A stretch of 64,000 bases of DNA from Rhodospirillaceae bacterium (lineage in GTDB: Bacteria > Pseudomonadota > Alphaproteobacteria > Dongiales > Dongiaceae). The notes beneath the pieces were generated by a model that worked only from the letters and a program-made list of their open reading frames with translations, was not told the origin of the DNA and did not search any database. Position numbers and translations under genes: made by a program. Numbering within the stretch: the first letter of the stretch is position 1; every line of letters begins with the position of its first letter. The stretch spans positions 248,001 to 312,000 of the forward strand of contig JADJQM010000003.1 in assembly GCA_016712715.1 (NCBI GenBank). Reading direction: 5' to 3'. Positions 28,116 through 35,891 of this stretch are shown here, piece after piece.

Positions 28116-28866
28116 CTAGGAGCGGCGACGGCGGCGCGGCCGCATGCCGGCCGGCAGCGCGCCAGTGGCTCCCGAACCAGCGGCAAGCGGGCCGGCGGCC
28201 TTGGAGAACAGAGCGAGCGGATTGGGCAGGCGATCGAACATCGCGCGCAGCTGGCCTTTGATCTGCGGGATCTTCATCACTTCGCCGATGCGGCGGTCGA
28301 GGAAGGCCCAGGTGGCCGCATGGCCATCGCTCTTGTCGTTGAGCCAATAAAGCAAGGTCGCCGAGTAGACCGCGGCGAGCAGCGCGCTTGGTGTAGAAGC
28401 TGAAATCGGTCGACTTGTCGCCGATCGCCAGCCAGATCGCATCCACCGTGCCATAGAGCAGTTTGGGGCCGAGCGGCGCATTCTCCGGCAGCAGCAGGAA
28501 AGAAAGGCCCGAGCGGATCGCCTCGCGCTGCCCAGCGACGAGTTCCAGTCGCAAGCGCACCGCGCGGGTGATGCGGTCTCGTATCTTGCCGCCGGCAATA
28601 TCCTCTTTCGTCATGGCATTGATCATCAGGGCGTCATTGCGCTGGTGATTGTAGGCGAGCAATTCGGCCATGCCGCCGGGAAAGGCATTGAGTGCGCGCG
28701 GCAGGTCGATGCCGCAATCGGCGGAACCGGCGCGGAACGCGGCATCGGTCCAGCCGTCGAACGGGACATGGGGCATGACGGCCTCAACCAGCCTGTCGCG
28801 ATCATCCTGCCAGTCATAGGCCTTCGCTGGTTCGCTGCGCGCTTCTGTCGCGGTTACGGGATTCAC
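28116..28866 (-). pseudogene. COQ9 family protein, frameshifted
   Basis: COQ9 is a lipid-binding accessory protein of ubiquinone synthesis. The start is GTG 28866, with GGAG about 7 nt upstream. The first frame reads YDWQDDRDRLVEAVMPHVPF, then AIWLAIGDKSTDFSFYTKR. The homologous continuation (ALLAAVYSATLLYWLNDKSD to RLPNPLALF) is in another frame. The break lies in GCGCGC (28382-28387): adding one GC unit restores TKRALLAAVY and a 250-residue protein. The two halves are each well conserved, which favours a sequencing slip, but decay cannot be excluded. The C-terminal tail is Arg-rich. Confidence 0.82.
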
Positions 28867-28997
28867 GGGCACACTCCAAAGCAAACATCGATCGGATGGC
28901 AGGCGGTCCACATCCCCGCCCATTGCTGGCCGCAGTCTGCCACGGACTGTCCCGGATAGCCACATCGGGGTCACCGCGCGGCACGCGGCACGCCATG

Positions 28998-29013
28998 TGT
29001 GAAGGGGTTCACA
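28998..29013. promoter_or_regulatory. CRP/FNR-type palindrome, copy 1
   Basis: TGTGAAGGGGTTCACA is a perfect inverted repeat with 6-bp arms and a 4-bp centre. It fits the CRP consensus TGTGA-N6-TCACA exactly. It ends 90 bp before the ATG of the first small secreted protein. The same arms recur ahead of the second small gene. Confidence 0.65.
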
Positions 29014-29103
29014 GGTAGCCAGAACCGTTGCGGCGCCGGCCTCGACAGATCGGGCATGGGCAAGACGCTCATGAATGCAACCCGATAGGACAGGAGCTCA
29101 ATC

Positions 29104-29421
29104 ATGAACAAGCAGTTGACCGCTATTGCCGCCGTCGCTTCGCTCGTCGGCATCCTTGCTTTTGCCGGCCATGCCGCCGCCGCCAACGACCGCAATTATA
29201 CCTGCAAGAAAGGCAGCATCACCGTGAAGTCGGTGACGCCCTGTTATGTCACCAGCTATGGCATCAGAGTGCCAGGCAGCCATAAATCGGTCGAGAGCGG
29301 TAACAAGAAAGGCGACTCCCCGAAGGACCAGCAAGGTGGTTTCAAGGGGCCGAAGGACCTCAAGGACAAGCCGAAGGGCGGTGGCTTCAACGGCAAGGGA
29401 CCGCAGGACATAAAGTCCTGA
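29104..29421 (+). CDS. Small secreted Lys/Gly-rich protein
   Basis: A 105-residue protein I do not recognise. Residues 1-27 are a clear signal peptide (basic start, hydrophobic core, cleavage near GHAAAA). The mature part starts with a short segment holding two cysteines (CKKGSITVKSVTPC), likely one disulfide. It then runs into a low-complexity basic tail rich in Lys, Gly, Pro and Asp. The ribosome site CAGGAG precedes ATG 29104. A CRP-like palindrome lies upstream and a GC hairpin downstream. The second small gene (29581) has the same overall plan with an acidic tail. Function unknown. Confidence 0.7.
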   Translation: MNKQLTAIAAVASLVGILAFAGHAAAANDRNYTCKKGSITVKSVTPCYVTSYGIRVPGSHKSVESGNKKGDSPKDQQGGFKGPKDLKDKPKGGGFNGKGPQDIKS

Positions 29422-29436
29422 CCAATGCCCGATCAG

Positions 29437-29461
29437 GCGGGGCGGCCCAGCGCCGCCCCGC
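29437..29461 (+). terminator. GC-rich hairpin after the first small secreted protein gene
   Basis: Perfect 10-bp arms GCGGGGCGGC / GCCGCCCCGC with a 5-nt loop lie 16 bp after the stop. There is no T-run, so it may be a pause or mRNA-protecting structure rather than a full terminator. The second CRP-like palindrome begins 6 bp later. Confidence 0.6.
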
Positions 29462-29466
29462 AGGCC

Positions 29467-29482
29467 TGTGAATTGCTTCACA
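29467..29482. promoter_or_regulatory. CRP/FNR-type palindrome, copy 2
   Basis: TGTGAATTGCTTCACA has the same 6-bp arms and 4-bp spacing as the site at 28998. It also fits TGTGA-N6-TCACA. It ends 98 bp before the ATG of the second small secreted protein, a spacing similar to copy 1 (90 bp). Confidence 0.65.
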
Positions 29483-29580
29483 AGCTGCCTCGCAGTCGCG
29501 CGCTATCTCCAGGTCATGCCCAGCGCACAACAGAGCGCCGGGCAGGGGAATGAACCCCATATTCGACAGGAGACAAGAAA

Positions 29581-29892
29581 ATGACCTTGCGACTTTCACT
29601 GCTCAGCGCCGCTGCCATCACAGCACTTTTGGCGCAGAACACCGCCCAGGCCGACAGCTATGCCTTTTCGTCCTGCGTTCGTGGCACGCTGGACAGCTTC
29701 CTCTGCTCAGTCAGGACCAATGCCGATCTCGGGACGTCACGCAGTGTGGGCGACGGTGATCACGATGGGGGTGGCGACAAGGAGAATGCCGGCGATAACG
29801 GGAAGGATCGCGGCAACGGCAATGGCGGCGCCAGTGGTGGCAACGGTGGTGGCAACGATGGTGGTGGTGGTGGCGAAGGTGGCGGCGACTGA
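29581..29892 (+). CDS. Small secreted Gly/Asp-rich protein
   Basis: A 103-residue unrecognised protein. A signal peptide is visible (TLRLSLLSAAAITALLAQ, cleavage near AQA). A short head with two cysteines (CVRGTLDSFLC) is followed by an acidic, strongly glycine-rich tail with many Asp, Asn and Glu (DGDHDGGGDKE, then GGGNDGGGGGEGGGD). The ribosome site ACAGGAGA precedes ATG 29581. It sits between the second CRP-like palindrome and a terminator. Its plan (signal peptide, two-cysteine head, charged Gly-rich tail) matches the gene at 29104 but the tail charge is opposite. Function unknown. Because of low complexity, homology searches would be weak. Confidence 0.65.
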   Translation: MTLRLSLLSAAAITALLAQNTAQADSYAFSSCVRGTLDSFLCSVRTNADLGTSRSVGDGDHDGGGDKENAGDNGKDRGNGNGGASGGNGGGNDGGGGGEGGGD

Positions 29893-29931
29893 TTGTCGCC
29901 ACGCCCTCACCCCGAGGGCCTTCGACCGGGC

Positions 29932-29964
29932 GCGGGTGGCAGCGATGCCGCCCGCACCGTTTTT
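29932..29964 (+). terminator. Terminator after the second small secreted protein gene
   Basis: Arms GCGGGTGGCA / TGCCGCCCGC (one G-T pair) with loop GCGA are followed by ACCGTTTTT. This is a good factor-independent terminator on the plus strand, ending 17 bp before the convergent def gene. Confidence 0.75.
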
Positions 29965-29980
29965 GTCAGAAGCAGATCGC

Positions 29981-30538
29981 TCAGTCCGCGGCCTCCTTGT
30001 CCTCATAGCGGCGCAGTTCCTCGACGAAGCCGAGGCTGGTCATGTCGCGCATGCGCATCGGATAGAGAATTCCGTCGAGATGATCGCATTCATGCTGCAC
30101 CACCCGGGCATGGAACCCCGAGGCCTCGCGCTCGATGACCGTCCCGTTGGGGGCGAGGGCCCGGTAGCGGATGCGCCTGAAGCGCGGCACGGTCCCGGCC
30201 AGGCCGGGCACCGAGAGGCAGGCCTCCAGCCCATCGACCATCTCGTCGTCCAGGGGCGTGATTTCGGGATTGATCAGGGCCGTCAGGGGAATGCCGGCTG
30301 GCGGGGCGCCCTCTGTCTGGTCTTCGGCGGCGAGTCTGGCGCCGGGGACGTGGAAGATCACCACCCGCAGCGGCATATGCACCTGGGGAGCCGCGAGGCC
30401 AGCCCCACCGATATCCGCCAAGGTATCTACCATGTCATTGATAAGTTTATGAATTTCTGGGCTGGTCGGGTCCGCAACGGGGTCGGCGATCCGTTTCAGG
30501 ACCGGATGTCCCATGCGGGCTATTTTGAGGATGGCCAT
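29981..30538 (-). CDS. def: Peptide deformylase
   Basis: A 185-residue metalloenzyme that removes the formyl group from the N-terminus of new proteins. The three PDF motifs are visible: GGAGLAAPQ (motif 1), EACLSVPG (motif 2, with the metal cysteine) and QHECDHLDG (motif 3, metal histidines and catalytic glutamate). Motif 2 is normally EGCLS, and here Gly is Ala. The loop between motifs 1 and 2 has an insertion rich in Ala, Pro and Glu. It is not next to fmt, so it may be an additional copy. It is convergent with the small secreted protein genes and divergent from rpsU. Confidence 0.9.
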   Translation of the reverse strand: MAILKIARMGHPVLKRIADPVADPTSPEIHKLINDMVDTLADIGGAGLAAPQVHMPLRVVIFHVPGARLAAEDQTEGAPPAGIPLTALINPEITPLDDEMVDGLEACLSVPGLAGTVPRFRRIRYRALAPNGTVIEREASGFHARVVQHECDHLDGILYPMRMRDMTSLGFVEELRRYEDKEAAD

Positions 30539-30746
30539 CGGCGCTTCTTTCGCTATTTGGAAGGAATATGGCCATAAAACAGGGGTTTAGGAAGTCCCCA
30601 GCCAATGCCTTCCTGATGCGGCGGGGCTTCACAAGCCGAATTGGCTGTGGTAGAGCATCGCCCGAGACGGGCTTCCAGCTGGGCAGCCCGAGAGAATTCT
30701 TCGTTTTTAGTGTTACTCCATTCGGCGAAAGGAGCCGTGGCAAACC

Positions 30747-30950
30747 GTGCAAGTTCTCGTCCGTGACAACAATGTCGATCAGGCACTGCGTGCGCTCAAG
30801 AAAAAGATGCAGCGCGAGGGAATCTTCCGGGAAATGAAGATGCGTCGTAACTATGAGAAGCCGTCCGAGCGCAAGGCGCGCGAATCGGCTGAGGCGGTGC
30901 GTCGTTACCGGAAGCTGATGCGCAAGCGCATGGAGCGCGAGGGCTTCTAG
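30747..30950 (+). CDS. rpsU: 30S ribosomal protein S21
   Basis: A 67-residue very basic protein matching alphaproteobacterial S21 from end to end (QVLVRDNNVDQALRALKKKM, REMKMRRNYEKPSERKARE). S21 joins the small subunit near the 3' end of 16S rRNA and aids start-site selection. The start is GTG 30747, with AAAGGAG at 30728-30734 (about 12 nt away). No ATG fits the family start. A hairpin at 31009-31041 may end the transcript. Confidence 0.95.
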   Translation: MQVLVRDNNVDQALRALKKKMQREGIFREMKMRRNYEKPSERKARESAEAVRRYRKLMRKRMEREGF

Positions 30951-31008
30951 TCCCGCCTTCCCGGCAGCCATCAACCGCTGCCGCTTCGACGAGAGAACGC
31001 ATTTTGCT

Positions 31009-31041
31009 GTCGCCCTGCCGGTCCTGCCGGCGGGGCGATGA
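31009..31041 (+). terminator. Hairpin downstream of rpsU
   Basis: GTCGCCCTGCCGG pairs with CCGGCGGGGCGAT (one or two G-T pairs) and is followed by GACTTTTATGG. It lies about 60 bp after rpsU. The rest of the 253-bp gap 30951-31203 shows nothing else convincing. Confidence 0.5.
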
Positions 31042-31203
31042 CTTTTATGGCGACTTTTTGTCGCTGCCCGGAAGCCTGATTCCGGCACCGGTTAGCTGGT
31101 TCTTCATCTGTGTCAGGTATAACCGGCCCTCGACCCGAATAGGAATATGCAGGACCGCACCCTTGATGCAAGGATGCCGCCCGCGGAGACCTTCCAGGGG
31201 AAC

Positions 31204-31686
31204 ATGATGGCGGACGCGGATACCGAGGTGCCGGATTGGCTGGCCAAGGCAAGTGACCATGTTCAGGCGCTTTACCTCTATTGGCGCACAAAATGCCGTG
31301 ACGGGCGCTTGCCGCGGCGCATCGACATAGACCCGACTGAAATCCCGAAGCTGCTGCCCTATCTCACCATCGTGGAGGTGGTGGAGGATGAGCGCCGCTA
31401 CGTTTATCGCCTGGTCGGCACCAAGGAAGTCGAGATACGCGGCCAGGACCCGACCGGAAAATCGGTGGCCGAGGCCTATTACGGACCCTCCGTCGAGGAA
31501 GCACACAGCTTCTACAATCAGGTCGTAGCGAGCGCCCGCCCGGTCTATGACGATTCGCCGTTCGTCGGTCCCGATGGGCGCTACAAAGATGACGAGATGC
31601 TGTTCCTGCCGCTGGCCGAAGATGGCCGCAAGGTCTCGCGCATTCTGCTGATCACACGCAGCTCGTTGACGCCGGATTTCGCGTGA
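31204..31686 (+). CDS. PAS-type sensor-like protein (PAS_5 family), first of tandem pair
   Basis: A 160-residue single-domain protein. The conserved core LYLYWRTKCRDGRLPRR, then LPYLTIVEVV and RRYVYRLVGTKEVEIRG, fits the PAS_5 group (small alphaproteobacterial proteins with a PAS-like fold and no output domain). ATG 31204 is preferred because AGGGGA lies just upstream. The frame extends back to 31147. The stop overlaps the start of its paralogue by one base. Ligand and partner are unknown. Localisation appears cytoplasmic (no signal peptide). Confidence 0.75.
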   Translation: MMADADTEVPDWLAKASDHVQALYLYWRTKCRDGRLPRRIDIDPTEIPKLLPYLTIVEVVEDERRYVYRLVGTKEVEIRGQDPTGKSVAEAYYGPSVEEAHSFYNQVVASARPVYDDSPFVGPDGRYKDDEMLFLPLAEDGRKVSRILLITRSSLTPDFA

Positions 31687-32228
31687 TGGCCGGGCCTGCA
31701 TCGCCGGAGGATGGAACTGGCGACCCTGCGACCCAGAGGATTGAATCCGCGCTGACCGACGAACCCGTCTGGTTGGCCAAGGCGGGCGCGCAGATTCAGC
31801 ACATGTATCGCTATTGGCGCGGCAAGGCACGAGATGGCCGATTGCCACGGCGCGCCGATATCGACCCAGCGGATATTCCCCGCCTCCTGTCGCATCTGAT
31901 GATCGTCGAGGTGGTCGATGATGCGAGGCGCTATGTCTATCGCCTGGTCGGCACCAAGGAAGTCGAGATGCGCGGGCGTGATCCCACCGGCCTCTCCGTG
32001 ATCGATGGTTTTCTCGGGCCATCGCTTGAAGATGCACTATCGATGTATGACGGCACCGTCCGCTTGCGCACACCGCAATATGACGACAAGCCCTATGTCT
32101 CGACCAACGGTCGCTGGGTCAGCGACGAAACCCTGTTCCTGCCCTTGTCGGATGATGGCGCGCGCATCAACCGCATCCTGGTCTTTGCCGCCACTGAACC
32201 CTATCGCAAGCCAACCAGGCGCCCCTAG
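31686..32228 (+). CDS. PAS-type sensor-like protein (PAS_5 family), second of tandem pair
   Basis: A 180-residue paralogue of the preceding gene: MYRYWRGKARDGRLPRR, LMIVEVVDDARRYVYRLVG and TKEVEMRGRDPTGLSV line up without gaps. The ATG at 31686 uses the A of the previous stop (TGATG), so translation is coupled. It differs mainly in the N-terminal 30 residues and in the middle loop (FLGPSLEDALSMYDG against YYGPSVEEAHSFYNQ). The stop overlaps the end of the convergent S66 peptidase gene by four bases. A heterodimer or two ligand versions of one sensor are possible. Confidence 0.75.
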   Translation: MAGPASPEDGTGDPATQRIESALTDEPVWLAKAGAQIQHMYRYWRGKARDGRLPRRADIDPADIPRLLSHLMIVEVVDDARRYVYRLVGTKEVEMRGRDPTGLSVIDGFLGPSLEDALSMYDGTVRLRTPQYDDKPYVSTNGRWVSDETLFLPLSDDGARINRILVFAATEPYRKPTRRP

Positions 32229-33259
32229 CGGAGCCAGACTTCGATCAGCTGCAGCGACAGGGGCGCACAGTCCAGCCGCGCCCTCACCCCTAGCGGCAGC
32301 ACAAATTGCGGATCGGTATGGCCGAAATCCATGTTGGCGATGATCGGCAGGTCCGGCCTTCCATATTCGCCGCCGATGATGGCGACCAATGCCGCCTCCA
32401 GCGCCAGCTTGTCTTCATCGCTGTAGCGGGCGGCGCGGCCCACCAGCAGGCCGGCGACCTGGTCCCAGATCCCGAGCGCACCATAGCTGCGCAGGATCCG
32501 CGAGACCGTCTCGACCGACGGTGCCTCCTCGGAGGTTTCCAGGAACAGGAGCTTGCCCACCCAGAAATCGGCTGGCGGCCAAAAATTCGTCTCGCGCACC
32601 ATCTCCAGCACCTCGAGGCAGCCGCCGAAGAGGACGCCATCGACGCTCCCCTGCCCTTGCAGCAGCCGCCAGCCTTCATGGGGCCGCAGCGTGTTGACCT
32701 GGCCGGCCTTGGTTGCATGGCGCCAGTCCGGATATCCGTCGGTGTATTGCGCATAGGGGCGATAGTCGTGGCCCTGTGCTGCCACGAACAGCATGTGCCG
32801 GACATGGGCGGCGTAATCCGGCAGGGCCGCCATCTGCGCAAAGCCCGCCATGACCGAAGGGCCGTGCAGGGTCACAAGGCCGTGCAAGGCGCAGAACAGG
32901 TGCAAGGTAGTGGTGTCGGAATAGCCGAGCAGGATCTTGGGATGGGCGGCGATCACCGCGGCGTCGAGATAAGGCAGGATGCGCACGCTGTCATTGCCGC
33001 CGATCGAGGCGATGATGGCCTTGATGTCCGGATCGGCGAAGGCGCGGTTGATGTCGGCCGCGCGCAGCTCCGGATGCGCCGCAAGCTCGGCTGCCGGCAT
33101 GCGCGCCGTGGGGTATTCGACAACACGCAGGCCCCAGGCCTCCAGCAGATGAATGCCCAGATCATAGATGTGCGGAAACACGCTCGGCCCGCCCCAGGAC
33201 GGCGAGACGATGGCAACGGCATCGTCGATGTGCAGGCGCTCGGATTTCAGCCGGTTCAT
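32225..33259 (-). CDS. S66 family peptidase (LD-carboxypeptidase / MccF type)
   Basis: A 344-residue serine peptidase. The catalytic triad of the S66 family is recognisable at Ser114 in GYSDTTTLH, Glu241 in FLETSEE and His314 in FGHTDP. The spacing is closest to MccF (S-E-H near 118, 243, 311). LdcA-type enzymes trim murein tetrapeptides in cell-wall recycling, while MccF types cleave amide or aminoacyl-nucleotide bonds such as microcin C. There is no signal peptide, so it is cytoplasmic. ATG 33259 overlaps the monooxygenase stop (ATGA). The gene ends the pnt-monooxygenase run. The sequence cannot decide between recycling and detoxification. Confidence 0.88.
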   Translation of the reverse strand: MNRLKSERLHIDDAVAIVSPSWGGPSVFPHIYDLGIHLLEAWGLRVVEYPTARMPAAELAAHPELRAADINRAFADPDIKAIIASIGGNDSVRILPYLDAAVIAAHPKILLGYSDTTTLHLFCALHGLVTLHGPSVMAGFAQMAALPDYAAHVRHMLFVAAQGHDYRPYAQYTDGYPDWRHATKAGQVNTLRPHEGWRLLQGQGSVDGVLFGGCLEVLEMVRETNFWPPADFWVGKLLFLETSEEAPSVETVSRILRSYGALGIWDQVAGLLVGRAARYSDEDKLALEAALVAIIGGEYGRPDLPIIANMDFGHTDPQFVLPLGVRARLDCAPLSLQLIEVWLR

Positions 33260-34473
33260 CCGGCCAGTGTCTCAGGCCTGGCCGAGGTAAACAAGCCGGT
33301 GCCGAGGCCCGCGAAGGTTTCATACATGCGCCGCTGCAGCCAGGGGAACTGATCGATGAGCGGCATGGCGAGATCGCGGAGATCGGCCAGCAACCGGGCA
33401 TCCGACTGGAAGAGCGGCGTCAGCAGCCGGCTCATCATCTGATAGAAGCGGATATGGCGCGCGCGGGCATCTGCATAGGCGCGCTGCGCGGCAGGGAGAT
33501 CCGGCGCGCGCTGCAAGGCATCGGTGAGGGTCGCAGCATCCAGCATCGCCATGGTGACGCCGGCCCCCAGTTGCGGGCTGGTCGAATGCGCCGCATCGCC
33601 AATAAAGACGATGCCGCTGGCAAAGGGGTTGCGCAGGGTGAATTGCGCGTAGCGCGCCAGGGCGAAGGGCGTGAAGTCGGCTGTTCCGTGCAGCAAGGCG
33701 GCGGCTTCCGGCCAGATCGTTGTCACGCGGTCGCGCCATTGTTCGAAGCCACCGGCAAGCAGCGCGCCATGATCCTGCGGCTTCAGGCTCCAGAACAAGG
33801 TGACCAGCGGCGTGGTGTCGTCCGGTAGATGCCCGACCGGCAGCACGCCCACCATGTGGCGCGCCGCGACATAGCGTTGCACGAGGATGTCGCGCGCAAA
33901 GTCCGTATTGGGGAGGCTTGCCCAAATGGCGCCATAGCGATAGGGGCTGGGAGCCGCCACGGCACCGGCCAAACGGCGCAGATGTGAATTGACCCCGCTG
34001 GCATCGACGATGAGATCGGCGGCCGGCAACGCGCGGCCATCTTGGCTCACCGGTTGCACACGACCACCGGCAAGGTGCATGACATCGGTAATCTCGGTCG
34101 CGGTTTCAAGCGGAATGCCGCGCGCCTTCGCCGCCTTCAGCAGAACGGCAAAGAGCGACGCGCGGTGGATGCCGAGACCGTAGAGATCGTCGCGCAAGGC
34201 GGTGTAGTCGACCTCGACCAGCTTCCGCCAATCCGGCGCCGTCCAGCCGCGAAAGCGCGTGATGCGGGAGCCAAGCGCCTCGACCTCGGCACGGCAGCCG
34301 ATGCGCTCCAGCGCCAGCAGGCCGGCAGGCTGGAGCATGAGGCCGGCCCCCACCGGCCGGGCCTCGGCAAAGCGTTCATAGATGATGGGCCGGTGGCCGG
34401 CATCGGCCAAAAAACAAGCGGCTGCGAGACCTGCCGGTCCGCAGCCGCTGATGGTAATCTCAAGAGGTCGCAA
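33256..34473 (-). CDS. FAD-dependent monooxygenase (UbiH/PHBH-like)
   Basis: About 405 residues. It has the dinucleotide-binding start SGCGPAGLAAACFLADAGH, the middle DLIVDASGVNSHLR segment (DG-type motif) and the FAD-ribityl motif GDAAHSTSPQLGAGVTMAM. This places it in the aromatic hydroxylase / ubiquinone-hydroxylase flavoprotein group, which uses NAD(P)H and oxygen. The start is uncertain: TTG 34473 puts the FAD motif at residue 10. A GTG at 34515 would overlap pntB by 34 bp. It follows pntB and overlaps the S66 peptidase start by four bases, so all are co-transcribed. The substrate is unknown. Confidence 0.82.
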   Translation of the reverse strand: MRPLEITISGCGPAGLAAACFLADAGHRPIIYERFAEARPVGAGLMLQPAGLLALERIGCRAEVEALGSRITRFRGWTAPDWRKLVEVDYTALRDDLYGLGIHRASLFAVLLKAAKARGIPLETATEITDVMHLAGGRVQPVSQDGRALPAADLIVDASGVNSHLRRLAGAVAAPSPYRYGAIWASLPNTDFARDILVQRYVAARHMVGVLPVGHLPDDTTPLVTLFWSLKPQDHGALLAGGFEQWRDRVTTIWPEAAALLHGTADFTPFALARYAQFTLRNPFASGIVFIGDAAHSTSPQLGAGVTMAMLDAATLTDALQRAPDLPAAQRAYADARARHIRFYQMMSRLLTPLFQSDARLLADLRDLAMPLIDQFPWLQRRMYETFAGLGTGLFTSARPETLAG

Positions 34474-34481
34474 GAGCGTAC

Positions 34482-35891
34482 TTAGTGCCCGAAGGCCTTC
34501 ACCACGTCCTCGCACATCTTCTTGGCATCCCCGAACAGCATCATGGTGTTGGGGCGGAAGAACAGCTCGTTCTCGACGCCGGCATAGCCCGTGGCCATCG
34601 AGCGCTTGATGAAGAGCACGGTCTTCGCCTGCTCGACGTCGAGGATCGGCATGCCGTAGATCGGACTCTTGGGGTCGGTCTTGGCGGCCGGGTTGGTGAC
34701 GTCATTGGCGCCGATGACGAAGGCCACGTCCGCCTGCGCGAAGTCGCGGTTGATGTCCTCGAGCTCGAACACCTCGTCATAAGGCACGTTGGCTTCAGCG
34801 AGCAGCACGTTCATATGTCCCGGCATGCGGCCCGCCACCGGATGGATGGCGTAGGTGACTTTGACGCCCTCCTTCTTCAGAAGATCGGCCATTTCGCGCA
34901 AGGCATGCTGTGCCTGTGCCACCGCCATGCCGTAACCCGGCACGATGATGACGCTGGCCGCATTCTTCATGATGAAGGCCGCATCATCGGCACTGCCGGC
35001 CTTGACCGGACGGTCGGCGGCCTTCGCGCCACCCGCCGCTGCCGCACCACCGGAATCGGTGCCGAAGCCGCCTAAGATGACGTTGAAGATCGAGCGGTTC
35101 ATGCCCTTGCACATGATGTAGCTGAGGATGGCGCCGGACGAGCCCACCAGCGCGCCCGTCACGATGAGGAGCGGATTGGAGAGGGTGAAGCCGATGCCGC
35201 AAGCTGCCCAGCCGGAGTAGGAGTTCAGCATCGAGACCACGACCGGCATGTCGGCGCCGCCGATGGGGAGGATCACCAGGAAGCCCAGCACCAGCGAGAC
35301 CACCACCAGTGCCCAGAACAAGGGCTGCGACTGGCCAAGGATGAGGGCCACGATCAGCGCCACGATGGCGATGCCGAGGGCCGCGTTGAGGAAATGCTGG
35401 CCCTTGAACACGAGCGGTGCGCCGGAGACCAGTCCCTGCAGCTTGGCGAAGGCGACCACCGAGCCGGTGAAGGTGATGGCACCGATGGCAACACCGAGGC
35501 CCATTTCAATAAGCGAGCCCGGATGAATGTCGCCGGGCGTACCGATGTGGAACTCGGCCGGCGCATAGAAAGCGGCACCAGCCACGGCGACGGCGGCAAG
35601 GCCCACGAGACTGTGGAAAGCCGCAACCAGCTGCGGCAGGGCCGTCATCTGGATGCGCTGGGCAATGACCGCGCCGACGGCGCCACCGATCGCCAGCGCC
35701 ACGATGATGCCGACAAAGGACGAGCCAGCGACGCTGGGCAACGCCAGGGTCGTGCCAATCGCAATCACCATGCCGACGATGCCGTAGCGCAGGCCACCCT
35801 GCGAGGTGGCGGGGCTGGAGAGCCCGCGCAGGGACATGATGAAGCAGACCGAGGCGATGAGATAGAGGAAGGCGGCGAGATTCTGGCTCAC
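34482..35891 (-). CDS. pntB: NAD(P) transhydrogenase subunit beta
   Basis: A 469-residue membrane subunit. Nine or so N-terminal helices form much of the proton channel. The C-terminal third is the NADP(H)-binding domain III (SVIIVPGYGMAVAQAQHALR, VTYAIHPVAGRMPGHMNVLL, FVIGANDVTNPAAK). The enzyme uses the proton gradient to reduce NADP+ with NADH. The start is GTG 35891, abutting the pntAB stop (TAA-GTG). Confidence 0.95.
   Translation of the reverse strand: MSQNLAAFLYLIASVCFIMSLRGLSSPATSQGGLRYGIVGMVIAIGTTLALPSVAGSSFVGIIVALAIGGAVGAVIAQRIQMTALPQLVAAFHSLVGLAAVAVAGAAFYAPAEFHIGTPGDIHPGSLIEMGLGVAIGAITFTGSVVAFAKLQGLVSGAPLVFKGQHFLNAALGIAIVALIVALILGQSQPLFWALVVVSLVLGFLVILPIGGADMPVVVSMLNSYSGWAACGIGFTLSNPLLIVTGALVGSSGAILSYIMCKGMNRSIFNVILGGFGTDSGGAAAAGGAKAADRPVKAGSADDAAFIMKNAASVIIVPGYGMAVAQAQHALREMADLLKKEGVKVTYAIHPVAGRMPGHMNVLLAEANVPYDEVFELEDINRDFAQADVAFVIGANDVTNPAAKTDPKSPIYGMPILDVEQAKTVLFIKRSMATGYAGVENELFFRPNTMMLFGDAKKMCEDVVKAFGH

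Noticed and set aside
30539..30746. Start of rpsU at the in-between GTG 30737
   Set aside because: It is in another frame. GTG 30747 alone gives the S21 N-terminus.
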